This document shows, in pieces, positions 7,972 through 15,710 of a stretch of DNA of 64,000 bases. Within the stretch, counting starts at the first letter, position 1. Each line of letters starts with the position of its first letter. Origin of the DNA: Sphingobacterium bovisgrunnientis (GTDB lineage: Bacteria > Bacteroidota > Bacteroidia > Sphingobacteriales > Sphingobacteriaceae). The stretch lies in contig NZ_WUQY01000001.1 of the NCBI RefSeq assembly GCF_009829085.1, forward strand, positions 280,493 to 344,492. Direction: 5' to 3'. Below the pieces are notes generated by a model that had not been told where the DNA came from, ran no database searches, and saw only the letters and a list, made by a program, of their open reading frames with translations. The position numbers and the translations under genes are program-made.

Positions 7972-10221
7972 ATGAAGAGAGAATCGAAGAATAGTAAACT
8001 GACAGCAGAGGATATAAAACGTTATACCCGCAGGTTCTGGGTAATATTGTTAGGGCTAATTGGATTTGGTGCGTTGTTTTTATTTCTAGTACGTATCGGC
8101 CTGTTTGGAAAGTTACCAAGCTTTGATGAATTAGAGAATCCTCAAAGTAATCTGGCTTCCGAAATTTTGACTGATGATAATCGTGTATTAGGGACATATT
8201 ATAGACAAAATCGTTCCAATGTTGAGTTTAGTGATCTATCTCCATATTTAGTTCAAGCCTTGATTTCCACAGAAGATAAGCGTTTTTATGGACATTCTGG
8301 TATTGACTATTCGCGTACAATAACGACTGTTTTCCACACTTTAATGGGAAACAAACAAGGGGGAAGTACGATTACACAACAGTTAGCATTAAATCTTTTT
8401 GCGGAGAAAAGAGAACGTAATACGATTAAGCGTATTATGCAAAAATTGCAAGAATGGATTACGGCGGTGCGTTTGGAGCGAAATTATACCAAAGAAGAGA
8501 TCATAATGATGTACTTCAATACCGTAGATTTTGGCTATAAAAATACATATGGTATAAAGTCCGCATCACGTACTTTTTTCAATAAGACTCCGGATAAACT
8601 GTCCATTGAAGAGGCTGCGGTATTGGTCGGAATGTTAAAAGGACCTTCGATGTATTCTCCCGTTCGTAATGTCGAACGTTCCCAAGAACGTCGCAATTTG
8701 GTGATGGCAAATATGCGCAACGAGGGTTTTATTACTTCAGAAGAATTAGAAGCGGCTAAAGTAAAACCATTGAAACTAGATTTGAATGTTTCAAGTTATG
8801 GTGAAGGTCTTGCTCCTTACTTCAGAGCGGTTCTAAAAGATGAAATTAAGAAAGAATTTCAACACCTTGGCATTACAAAGGAAGATGGAACGCCATATGA
8901 TTTGGATAAAGATGGATTGAAAATTTATACGCCAATAAATTATGAAATGCAAGAATATGCAGAAGCTGCACAGAAGGAGTGGATGCAAAAATTGCAAAAC
9001 GAATTTAATAAGCAATGGCGAAATCGAAGTGCGTTCACAGGAGAAAGAGCAAAGCTTCTAGAAACTGGTATGCGTCGTTCGGATCGTTATATCCAAATGA
9101 AGAATGATGGGGCTACGGATGCAGAAATCAAAAAAGCATTCAATACCAAAGCGCAGATGACCATTTTCACTTGGCGTGGAAACGTGGATACGCTGATGAC
9201 GCCTATGGATTCTATCAAATACAATAAGCTGATACTACGTAATTCTATGATGTCGATGGAGCCAAAAACAGGGCATATCAAAGCTTGGGTTGGTGGTATT
9301 AACTTTGAACATTACAAATACGATCAGGTAAAAATGGGTATCCGTCAAGTAGGTTCTACAGCCAAACCTTTTACATATGCTGTAGCCATTGACAATGATT
9401 ATTCGCCTTGTCAACCTATCCCGAATTACCAACAAACGTATGGTGATTGGACTCCGAGAGGTACAGTGCAGGGAGGTAATCCCATTACGTTAAAAAATGC
9501 GTTGAAGTATTCGCAAAACTATGCTTCTGCTTATTTAATAAACCTTGTAGGTGCTTCTAATGTGGCTGATTTGACGCGCAAAATGGGAATTACGTCTAAT
9601 GTTCCTAACTATCCATCTATTGCATTAGGAGCGTACGAAGCTTCCGTGTACGATATGGTGGGTGCATATTCTGCTTTTGTGAATCATGGAACTTGGATTA
9701 AACCGATGATGATCTTGCGTGTGGAGACTAAAGATGGAACTGTTTTATATGAGAATAGACCTGACATCAAAAAAGTGTTGAATAGCGAATCTGCTTACAT
9801 TATGGTAGACATGCTAAAAGGTGTTGTTGATGGTGGTACTGGTAGTCGTCTTCGTCGTGCTGAATATGGAGGTTTGACGTACCCGATGGGTGGTAAAACA
9901 GGTACAACCAATGACAATTCGGATGCTTGGTTTATTGGTGTGACACCAGAATTGGTTACGGGCGTATGGACAGGAGCCGAAGACCGCAGTATTAGTTTTA
10001 GTAATATGCAGTACGGACAAGGTGCTGCTGCTGCACTTCCTGTATTTGGATTATATATGAAACGCGTTTACGCCAATTCAAAATTAAATTATTCAAAAGG
10101 TGATTTTCCTGAGCCTCCAGGAGGAATGACGCGTACAATTGATTGTTCTAAATATGGTGGTGTATATCATGGCGGAGAGCCACAAGAGCCCGAATTGCAG
10201 GATGACCGTTTAGGTTTTTAA
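7972..10221 (+). CDS. Penicillin-binding protein 1A (class A, bifunctional)
   Basis: This 749-aa enzyme polymerises glycan strands and cross-links peptidoglycan in the periplasm. A single membrane anchor lies near residues 22-46. The GT51 transglycosylase domain has EDKRFYGHSGID near residues 99-110 and GGSTITQQLALNLF near 125-138. The transpeptidase domain has the SxxK motif (STAK) near 462-465, SQN near 510 and KTGTT near 641-645. All catalytic motifs are intact. It is translated from 16 bp behind the TPR lipoprotein gene and ends ahead of a terminator that separates it from uvrC. Confidence 0.92.
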   Translation: MKRESKNSKLTAEDIKRYTRRFWVILLGLIGFGALFLFLVRIGLFGKLPSFDELENPQSNLASEILTDDNRVLGTYYRQNRSNVEFSDLSPYLVQALISTEDKRFYGHSGIDYSRTITTVFHTLMGNKQGGSTITQQLALNLFAEKRERNTIKRIMQKLQEWITAVRLERNYTKEEIIMMYFNTVDFGYKNTYGIKSASRTFFNKTPDKLSIEEAAVLVGMLKGPSMYSPVRNVERSQERRNLVMANMRNEGFITSEELEAAKVKPLKLDLNVSSYGEGLAPYFRAVLKDEIKKEFQHLGITKEDGTPYDLDKDGLKIYTPINYEMQEYAEAAQKEWMQKLQNEFNKQWRNRSAFTGERAKLLETGMRRSDRYIQMKNDGATDAEIKKAFNTKAQMTIFTWRGNVDTLMTPMDSIKYNKLILRNSMMSMEPKTGHIKAWVGGINFEHYKYDQVKMGIRQVGSTAKPFTYAVAIDNDYSPCQPIPNYQQTYGDWTPRGTVQGGNPITLKNALKYSQNYASAYLINLVGASNVADLTRKMGITSNVPNYPSIALGAYEASVYDMVGAYSAFVNHGTWIKPMMILRVETKDGTVLYENRPDIKKVLNSESAYIMVDMLKGVVDGGTGSRLRRAEYGGLTYPMGGKTGTTNDNSDAWFIGVTPELVTGVWTGAEDRSISFSNMQYGQGAAAALPVFGLYMKRVYANSKLNYSKGDFPEPPGGMTRTIDCSKYGGVYHGGEPQEPELQDDRLGF

Positions 10222-10242
10222 AATATTTACAATTAATAATAC

Positions 10243-10285
10243 GCCAGATAATGAATTTTCGTAATTTGTTGTCTGGCATTTTTGT
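10243..10285 (+). terminator. Intrinsic terminator after PBP1A
   Basis: A nine-pair stem (GCCAGATAA with TTGTCTGGC, one G-U) with a long loop is followed by ATTTTTGT. It lies between the PBP1A stop and the uvrC start, so uvrC transcription may begin in or just after it. Confidence 0.6.
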
Positions 10286-10294
10286 TTCGCATTG

Positions 10295-12094
10295 ATGAGT
10301 TCGTTTGATTACAAAGAAGAGTTAAAAAAGATTCCGCATAAGCCTGGGGTTTATCAATATTTTGATAAAGAGGATGTCTTGATTTATGTGGGGAAGGCGA
10401 AGGATTTAAGAAATCGTGTAAGCTCTTACTTTGTAAATGATAGACAATTCAATTCGAAAACCCGTGTGTTGGTCCGAAAAATCCAACGTATCGCCTTCAC
10501 GATAGTTGATACCGAAATCGATGCTTGGTTGTTGGAAAATAACCTTATCAAAAAGCATAAACCTCGCTATAATGTGATGCTCAAGGATGATAAAACTTAT
10601 CCTTGGATTGTTATCAAAAATGAATATTTCCCGCGCGTCTTTTGGACGCGTAAATATATCAAAGACGGCTCTATTTACTTCGGGCCTTATGCATCGGTTG
10701 GGATGATGCATATCGTCTTGGACACGATTCGAGAATTATTTCCTCTACGTACTTGCAACCTAAATCTTGCTCCGCAACAGATTACCAAAGGTAAATACAA
10801 AGTCTGTCTGGAGTATCAAATAGGGAATTGCAAAGGTCCATGTGAAGGTTTACAAACTTTGGAGGATTACGATCAAAATCTTTCGGATATCAAAGATATT
10901 TTGAATGGTAAAATTGCTGTCGTAAAAAATCGGATTAAGGAGAATTTGAATGATGCTGCTTCTGCGTTGAATTTCGAATTGGCACATCACCTCAAAAACA
11001 AATTGGATAAACTCGATAATTACCAATCAAAATCTACAGTTGTAAGTTCGTCAATTACGAATGTGGATGTGTTCAGTATTGCTTCAGATGACAGTTTGGC
11101 TTTCGTGAATTTCTTGAAAGTGGTGAATGGCGTTGTCATTCAGACACAGACTTTGGAAATGAAAAAGCGATTGGATGAAACAGATGCCGAATTGTTGCAA
11201 ATTGCAATTCCAGAAATTCGAAATCGTTATAAATCGGTTTCTCGTGAAATTATAGTGCCTTTTGATTTGGAAATCGAAGGGATTCCAGATTTCGTGAAAT
11301 TCACCGTCCCTAAACTTGGCGACAAGCGCAAATTGCTGGATTTATCGTTGAAAAATGTAGCATACTTCAAGAAAGAAAGAATGTTGCAATACGAAAAACT
11401 GAATCCAGAAGTACGAACAGATCGTTTGTTGTTACAGATGCAAAAGGATTTACGTTTGAATGTATTGCCTCGCCATATTGAATGTTTTGATAACTCCAAT
11501 ATTCAAGGTAATTATCCTGTATCGGCAATCGTTGTTTTCAAGGATGCCAAGCCATCAAAGAAGGATTACCGACATTTCAATGTGAAAACAGTAGAAGGGC
11601 CAAATGACTTTGCAACGATGGAAGAAGCTGTGCATCGTCGCTACAGAAGGATGTTGGATGAAGGTCATGAGTTGCCACAATTAATCGTAATTGATGGAGG
11701 TAAAGGTCAATTGGGCGCAGCCTTAAAGAGTTTGCGTCTATTGGGTATAGATAAAAAAGTAACCGTCATAGGTATCGCTAAACGTTTGGAAGAATTGTTC
11801 TATCCTGGTGATCAATATCCATTGTATTTAGACAAAAAATCCGAAACGTTGAAAATCATTCAACATCTGCGGGATGAAGCACATCGTTTTGGTATTACAT
11901 TTCACCGCAATCAACGCAGTCGCAAAACTTTTGTATCCGAATTAGAAAATATTCCAGGAATCGGAAAAACTACTGTAGAGAAACTTTTAAAAGAGTTTAA
12001 ATCCGTAAAACGTATCAAAGAGCAATCGGAAGAAGAATTAAAAAAAGTGCTTAATCTAAAACAGATTAAAGCACTTCGAGAGTATTTTCAATAA
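10295..12094 (+). CDS. uvrC: Excinuclease ABC subunit C
   Basis: UvrC makes the two incisions of nucleotide excision repair after loading by UvrA and UvrB. The 599-aa protein has the GIY-YIG nuclease at the N-terminus (PGVYQYF...LIYVGKAKDLRNR), the CysCCC-like region around CNLNL...CLEYQIGNCKGPC, a UVR motif near residues 195-235, the RNase H-like second nuclease (IECFDNSNIQG, VIDGGKGQL) and C-terminal helix-hairpin-helix repeats (ENIPGIGKTTVEKLL). A TTG at 10292 directly precedes the ATG at 10295; the ATG is preferred. It converges on era. Confidence 0.96.
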   Translation: MSSFDYKEELKKIPHKPGVYQYFDKEDVLIYVGKAKDLRNRVSSYFVNDRQFNSKTRVLVRKIQRIAFTIVDTEIDAWLLENNLIKKHKPRYNVMLKDDKTYPWIVIKNEYFPRVFWTRKYIKDGSIYFGPYASVGMMHIVLDTIRELFPLRTCNLNLAPQQITKGKYKVCLEYQIGNCKGPCEGLQTLEDYDQNLSDIKDILNGKIAVVKNRIKENLNDAASALNFELAHHLKNKLDKLDNYQSKSTVVSSSITNVDVFSIASDDSLAFVNFLKVVNGVVIQTQTLEMKKRLDETDAELLQIAIPEIRNRYKSVSREIIVPFDLEIEGIPDFVKFTVPKLGDKRKLLDLSLKNVAYFKKERMLQYEKLNPEVRTDRLLLQMQKDLRLNVLPRHIECFDNSNIQGNYPVSAIVVFKDAKPSKKDYRHFNVKTVEGPNDFATMEEAVHRRYRRMLDEGHELPQLIVIDGGKGQLGAALKSLRLLGIDKKVTVIGIAKRLEELFYPGDQYPLYLDKKSETLKIIQHLRDEAHRFGITFHRNQRSRKTFVSELENIPGIGKTTVEKLLKEFKSVKRIKEQSEEELKKVLNLKQIKALREYFQ

Positions 12095-12131
12095 TAATTC
12101 AGCTATAAGACGCTCAATTATTTTATAATTA

Positions 12132-13010
12132 TTAATCTTCGTATCCGAATCTTTTCAGAATATTTTTCTTTGCTCTCCAATCTGGAACTACTTTAACAAA
12201 AAGCTCTAAAAATACCTTTCCGCCGATGAATTCTTCAATATCTTGGCGCGCATATGTGCCCACTTTTTTGATCATTGAGCCCCCAGTACCTACGATAATG
12301 TTTTTTTGTGAATCGCGCTCCACATATATTTCGGCAGATATTCTGGTAATATTATTTTCTTCTTTGTACGAAGTGACAGCCACTTCCGTACTGTAAGGGA
12401 TTTCTTTTGAATACAATTTAAAGATCTTCTCGCGAATCATTTCAGAAGCAAAGAAACGCATAGATTTGTCCGTCAATTCATCTTTTTCGTAATATGGCGG
12501 ATGTACTGGAAGCCTATCTTTGATATAGGTAAGGATAGGAGGTACATTATAGCCTAATAAAGCCGACATCGCAAAAATAGCTTCGGGATTAAGTTTCTCC
12601 TTCCAATATTCAATTTTTGCACGAACTTCTTCTTCTGTTGATTTATCTATTTTATTAATTAATACTGCGATCGAAGACGAAGTGTTTTTCAATTTTGTGA
12701 TAACATCTTCCTCGTCGTGCTTCTCATTGATATCAGTCACAAATAAAATAATGTCTGCATCTATTAGCGATCCTTCTACAAAACTCATCATAGATTCTTG
12801 CAAAGAATACTTAGGTACGATGATACCAGGCGTGTCGGAAAAGATGATTTGATGATCTTCATCGTTGACAATTCCCATAATACGGTGGCGAGTTGTTTGA
12901 GCTTTAGGAGTAATGATAGACATTTTTTCACCTACTAAAGCATTCATTAGCGTAGACTTACCTGCATTTGGCTTACCTATGATACTTACGAATCCAGCTT
13001 TGTGCGACAT
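12132..13010 (-). CDS. era: GTPase Era
   Basis: Era is an essential GTPase that binds the 3' end of 16S rRNA during assembly of the small ribosomal subunit. The 292-aa protein has the GTPase motifs in order: G1 GKPNAGKST near residues 12-20, the switch region TTRHRIMGI, G3 DTPGI, G4 NKID, and G5 SAL. The C-terminal half is a KH domain with the expected GTGGSMIKKVG loop. Length and motif order are standard. The 5' end faces the promoter of the initiator-tRNA array, which is transcribed in the opposite direction. Confidence 0.95.
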   Translation of the reverse strand: MSHKAGFVSIIGKPNAGKSTLMNALVGEKMSIITPKAQTTRHRIMGIVNDEDHQIIFSDTPGIIVPKYSLQESMMSFVEGSLIDADIILFVTDINEKHDEEDVITKLKNTSSSIAVLINKIDKSTEEEVRAKIEYWKEKLNPEAIFAMSALLGYNVPPILTYIKDRLPVHPPYYEKDELTDKSMRFFASEMIREKIFKLYSKEIPYSTEVAVTSYKEENNITRISAEIYVERDSQKNIIVGTGGSMIKKVGTYARQDIEEFIGGKVFLELFVKVVPDWRAKKNILKRFGYED

Positions 13011-13025
13011 TATTTAAATATTTAT

Positions 13026-13056
13026 TTGTTTTACAAAGAAACAAATAATATCTTTG
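13026..13056 (+). promoter_or_regulatory. Promoter of the initiator-tRNA array
   Basis: TTG at 13026-13028 and TATCTTTG at 13049-13056 match the Bacteroidota sigma-A consensus (TTG, then TAnnTTTG) with a 20-nt spacer. Transcription would begin near 13062, about 68 bp before the first tRNA. Confidence 0.75.
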
Positions 13057-13129
13057 TACTCCAATTAAGGGAGTAAATAATCTTTGATTTTGACATTAAG
13101 AACAAAGATTTTGACATATAAAAATATAA

Positions 13130-13201
<72 letters not shown>

Positions 13202-13245
13202 CTAATATTAAAAGTCTAACGCGAGGTTAGGTTTACAAAACATAA

Positions 13246-13317
<72 letters not shown>

Positions 13318-13360
13318 CTAAAATTAAAGCCTAACGCGAGGTTAGGTTTACAAAACATAA

Positions 13361-13432
<72 letters not shown>

Positions 13433-13476
13433 CTAATATTAAAAGTCTAACGAGAGGTTAGATTTTCACAACATAA

Positions 13477-13548
<72 letters not shown>

Positions 13549-13559
13549 CTAAAAATTAA

Positions 13560-13590
13560 AGCCTTACACTTCGGTGTGAGGCTTTTTTTT
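13560..13590 (+). terminator. Intrinsic terminator of the initiator-tRNA array
   Basis: A ten-pair stem AGCCTTACAC/GTGTGAGGCT closed by a TTCG tetraloop and followed by eight T. It is a textbook Rho-independent terminator for the four tRNA genes. The T-run directly abuts the group IIC intron remnant. Confidence 0.9.
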
Positions 13591-13591
13591 G

Positions 13592-13716
13592 GTGCGCCCG
13601 GCATGGGCGATAACTCTAGGGTGCAAGTCCCGAACACGCCATTACAGTTGGAAGTGTTAGCCGAAGGCAAGGGTGTCCACCGTGAGGTGGAATCTGAAGG
13701 AAGCCTCAGGCAAATT
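13592..13716 (+). mobile_element. Group IIC intron, 5' remnant (domain I only)
   Basis: The stretch begins GTGCGCCCGGCATGGG and continues with GGGTGCAAGTCCCGAAC, GTGTTAGCC, GCAAGGGTGTCC and GGAATCTGAAGGAAGC. These are the landmarks of domain I of group IIC introns such as the Oceanobacillus iheyensis ribozyme (recalled, not aligned by software). Only about 125 nt remain. Domains II-VI and the maturase are missing, and the insertion sequence starts where the intron breaks off. Group IIC introns insert 3' of intrinsic terminators, which is exactly the position here. Confidence 0.85.
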
Positions 13717-13784
13717 CGGATCATGTACAAAACCTGTGGAGTAGAAGAAAAATAATCGGATATTTGCATTATTATATTATTCAG

Positions 13785-14138
13785 ATGCACGATTCATTTA
13801 AAGCTTTAATGCCTCTCATTATTCCAGAAGGGGTTTCCGATTATTTTGAAATGACCCATTATTCAAAAGGCGAATGTCGCTTGGATATATTTTTGGAGGA
13901 GATGAATGTTATTCCTGATGAATTCAAAACCAATAGCTTATTATCCAAAGGTTTTTTTGATCCCGTTACTTTACAAGATTTTCCTATTCGTGGTCAGCAA
14001 GTTTATTTACATGTTAAACGTCGAAGATGGCTCAATCAAGATACTGGTAAGGTAGTTTATAGGGATTGGAATTTAGTAGCAAAAGGAACGCGTGTCACAT
14101 CAGATTTCGCGGCTTTTTTAAAAGGTATCAGCGGATAA
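13785..14138 (+). CDS. ISAon1-family transposase, N-terminal region
   Basis: A 117-aa product beginning MHDSFKALMPLIIPEGVSDY, the usual opening of ISAon1 N-terminal proteins, with a likely DNA-binding fold. An upstream in-frame TTG at 13764 exists, but the ATG at 13785 matches the family start. The frame ends at 14138, overlapping the downstream catalytic frame by 17 bp near a T6A4 tract. The two parts may be joined by frameshifting, or made separately. Confidence 0.85.
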   Translation: MHDSFKALMPLIIPEGVSDYFEMTHYSKGECRLDIFLEEMNVIPDEFKTNSLLSKGFFDPVTLQDFPIRGQQVYLHVKRRRWLNQDTGKVVYRDWNLVAKGTRVTSDFAAFLKGISG

Positions 14139-15114
14139 TCAAGCGCATAGCATCGAAACTATTAGCTCATTTTATGGTATATCCGCCAATAAATTAAGGC
14201 GATATTACCGTAATAAACTCAGTGGTTTTCAACAGTGGGCCCATCGCGAAAATGCACAGGAAGGACTAATATTTCCAAAGAATATAGGTAGTAGTCTTTC
14301 CATTGATGAAACCAGTCTTTCTCATGGTGAACTTTATACGGTGGTAACTAATAAAGAAGCTCACGGAAAGAAAGGGACTATAGTTGCAATTCTCAAAGGA
14401 ACTAAATCCGATAGTATTATCCCTGTGCTTCAACAAATTCCACTCCGATTACGCAACAAAGTACGGGAAATAACACTTGACTTAGCTGGTAATATGGGGA
14501 TTATAGCTAAGAAGTGTTTTGCTAATGCAGTGCAGGTTATTGATCGCTTTCATGTGCAGCAATTGGCAACTGAGGCACTTCAAGAAATCCGGATAAAACA
14601 CCGTTGGGAAGCTATTGATGAAGAAAATATTGCCATTGAAGACGCTAAAAAGAGGAAAGAAACTTACTGTCCAGAAATCCTATCAAATGGCGATACTATA
14701 AAGCAAATGCTAGCTAGAAGTCGCTATTTACTCTATAAAAGTGAACATAAATGGACAGTAGAACAAAAGGAAAGAGCTAGTTTACTATTTGAACGCTATA
14801 CTGAAATTCAAAAGGCTTACAAATTATGCCAAGAACTATCTTGGATATACAACACAACTGTAGATAAAATATATGCTTTTACACGACTAGCTAAATGGGC
14901 TGAGAAGGTAGAGCAAGCTGGGTTCATGTCTTTCAATACCGTGTCAAGAACTATAAATACGCATCACAAAAAGATTCTAAACTACTTTGATAACAGAAGT
15001 ACCAATGCTTCAGCAGAATCTTTTAATGCAAAAATAAAAGCATTCAGAAGTCAGTTTAGAGGGGTTCGTGATATCAATTTTTTCTTATTCAGATTGACTA
15101 AGTTATTTGCTTAG
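14122..15114 (+). CDS. ISAon1-family transposase, catalytic region
   Basis: This frame is open from 14122, directly after an in-frame stop, to 15114. It carries an apparent DDE catalytic triad: SIDETSLSHGELYT, REITLDLAGNMG and NASAESFNAKIK. The rest matches ISAon1 transposases closely (VTNKEAHGKKG, DRFHVQQLATEAL, RSRYLLYKSEHKW). There is no ATG near the beginning; the first GTG is at 14341, after the first catalytic Asp. Expression therefore needs either +1 frameshifting from the upstream frame or a rare start codon. The catalytic residues look intact. Confidence 0.85.
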   Translation, partial: KVSADNQAHSIETISSFYGISANKLRRYYRNKLSGFQQWAHRENAQEGLIFPKNIGSSLSIDETSLSHGELYTVVTNKEAHGKKGTIVAILKGTKSDSIIPVLQQIPLRLRNKVREITLDLAGNMGIIAKKCFANAVQVIDRFHVQQLATEALQEIRIKHRWEAIDEENIAIEDAKKRKETYCPEILSNGDTIKQMLARSRYLLYKSEHKWTVEQKERASLLFERYTEIQKAYKLCQELSWIYNTTVDKIYAFTRLAKWAEKVEQAGFMSFNTVSRTINTHHKKILNYFDNRSTNASAESFNAKIKAFRSQFRGVRDINFFLFRLTKLFA

Positions 15115-15197
15115 TCCACAGGTTTTGTACATGATCCGTTTTAATTTAATTTTAAATTATTATTTGTAGAGAGTTGGCTATAAGTTAATGCAAGGAC

Positions 15198-15227
15198 AAA
15201 AAAAGCCTCACTAGTTAGTGAAGCTTT
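15198..15227 (-). terminator. Terminator behind the truncated tRNA-Lys
   Basis: Read on the minus strand, AGCTTCACT and AGTGAGGCT form nine pairs around an AACT loop, followed by seven T. It sits directly downstream of a 16-nt tRNA-Lys 3' end, so it once ended a second tRNA-Lys gene here. Confidence 0.75.
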
Positions 15228-15230
15228 TCG

Positions 15231-15246
15231 TGATCCCGCTGGGATT
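15231..15246 (-). pseudogene. Truncated tRNA-Lys, 3' end only
   Basis: Sixteen bases identical to the 3' end of the two intact tRNA-Lys genes (T-stem 3' arm, acceptor 3' arm and discriminator) remain. The sequence upstream on the minus strand does not continue as a tRNA. A terminator follows, as expected for a former gene. Confidence 0.7.
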
Positions 15247-15324
15247 GGCTCAGCCCCACCTTGCCCGCACGCATACTTTGAGCCTTCTTTGAATCGAACC
15301 CCTCTTTTCGCCCTTTCAGGGTAC

Positions 15325-15354
15325 AAAAAAAAGCCCAATCTTTCGATTGAGCTT
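15325..15354 (-). terminator. Intrinsic terminator of tRNA-Lys copy 1
   Basis: On the minus strand AAGCTCAATC/GATTGGGCTT forms a ten-pair stem with a GAAA tetraloop and a T-run. A near-identical hairpin with a CAAA loop follows the second tRNA-Lys. Confidence 0.85.
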
Positions 15355-15360
15355 GTTTTG

Positions 15361-15433
15361 TGATCCCGCTGGGATTCGAACCCAGGACCCATACATTAAA
15401 AGTGTATTGCTCTACCAGCTGAGCTACGGAATC
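15361..15433 (-). tRNA. tRNA-Lys, anticodon TTT, copy 1
   Basis: A 73-nt cloverleaf on the minus strand: acceptor GATTCCG/CGGGATC, D arm TAGCTCAGCTGGTAGAGC, anticodon loop CTTTTAA and T arm CTGGGTTCGAATCCCAG. The anticodon TTT assigns lysine. CCA is not encoded. The gene body is identical to the copy at 26066-26138. Confidence 0.95.
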
Positions 15434-15475
15434 TTACTCTTTTTCTTGAAGTTTCCTTCGTTGTTTGGAGTGATG

Positions 15476-15505
15476 CAAAGGTAGGTTTTTTAGTTGTAAT
15501 TGCAA
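15476..15505 (-). promoter_or_regulatory. Promoter of tRNA-Lys copy 1
   Basis: On the minus strand TTG (15503-15505) and TACCTTTG (15476-15483) are 19 nt apart and match the Bacteroidota consensus. The second tRNA-Lys has the same two boxes at the same spacing. Confidence 0.75.
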
Positions 15506-15651
15506 ATTATAGCCAAATAAAAATTTGACTTTTGTTGTAAATGGCTCTTTTTGTGTTGATTATTTTTGAAAATAGTATTTCTAATTCTCAACCGTAAGCA
15601 AAAACACATGACCAACTTTCAATTTTAAGCTAATTACTGTAATATTTATAA

Positions 15652-15691
15652 CCTAAAAGAGCAGATTTGATTCCAAATCTGCTCTTTTAGG
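15652..15691. terminator. Long perfect hairpin terminator
   Basis: An 18-bp perfect stem (CCTAAAAGAGCAGATTTG and its complement) with a 4-nt loop lies 20 bp past the stop of the minus-strand DUF3472 gene. The stem ends are A/T runs, so it can terminate in both directions. The remaining sequence between 15434 and 15651 holds only the tRNA-Lys promoter and shows no gene. Confidence 0.8.
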
Positions 15692-15710
15692 AACTTTAAA
15701 ACAAGCTAAA

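Larger units (their letters stand above)
13717..15138 (+). mobile_element. ISAon1-type insertion sequence, 1,422 bp
   Basis: Both ends are a perfect 24-bp inverted repeat: 13717-13740 begins CGGATCATGTACAAAACC and 15115-15138 is its reverse complement. The right repeat starts right behind the transposase stop codon. Inside are two overlapping frames with the N-terminal and catalytic parts of an ISAon1-family transposase. No direct target duplication can be seen: the flanks read ..CAAATT on the left and TTTTAA.. on the right. A deletion at one end, also shown by the missing intron, may have removed it. Confidence 0.9.

Noticed and set aside
15141..15392. 83-codon minus-strand reading frame over the tRNA-Lys region
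   Set aside because: It crosses the tRNA-Lys, its terminator and the truncated copy, so it is a by-product of those sequences.
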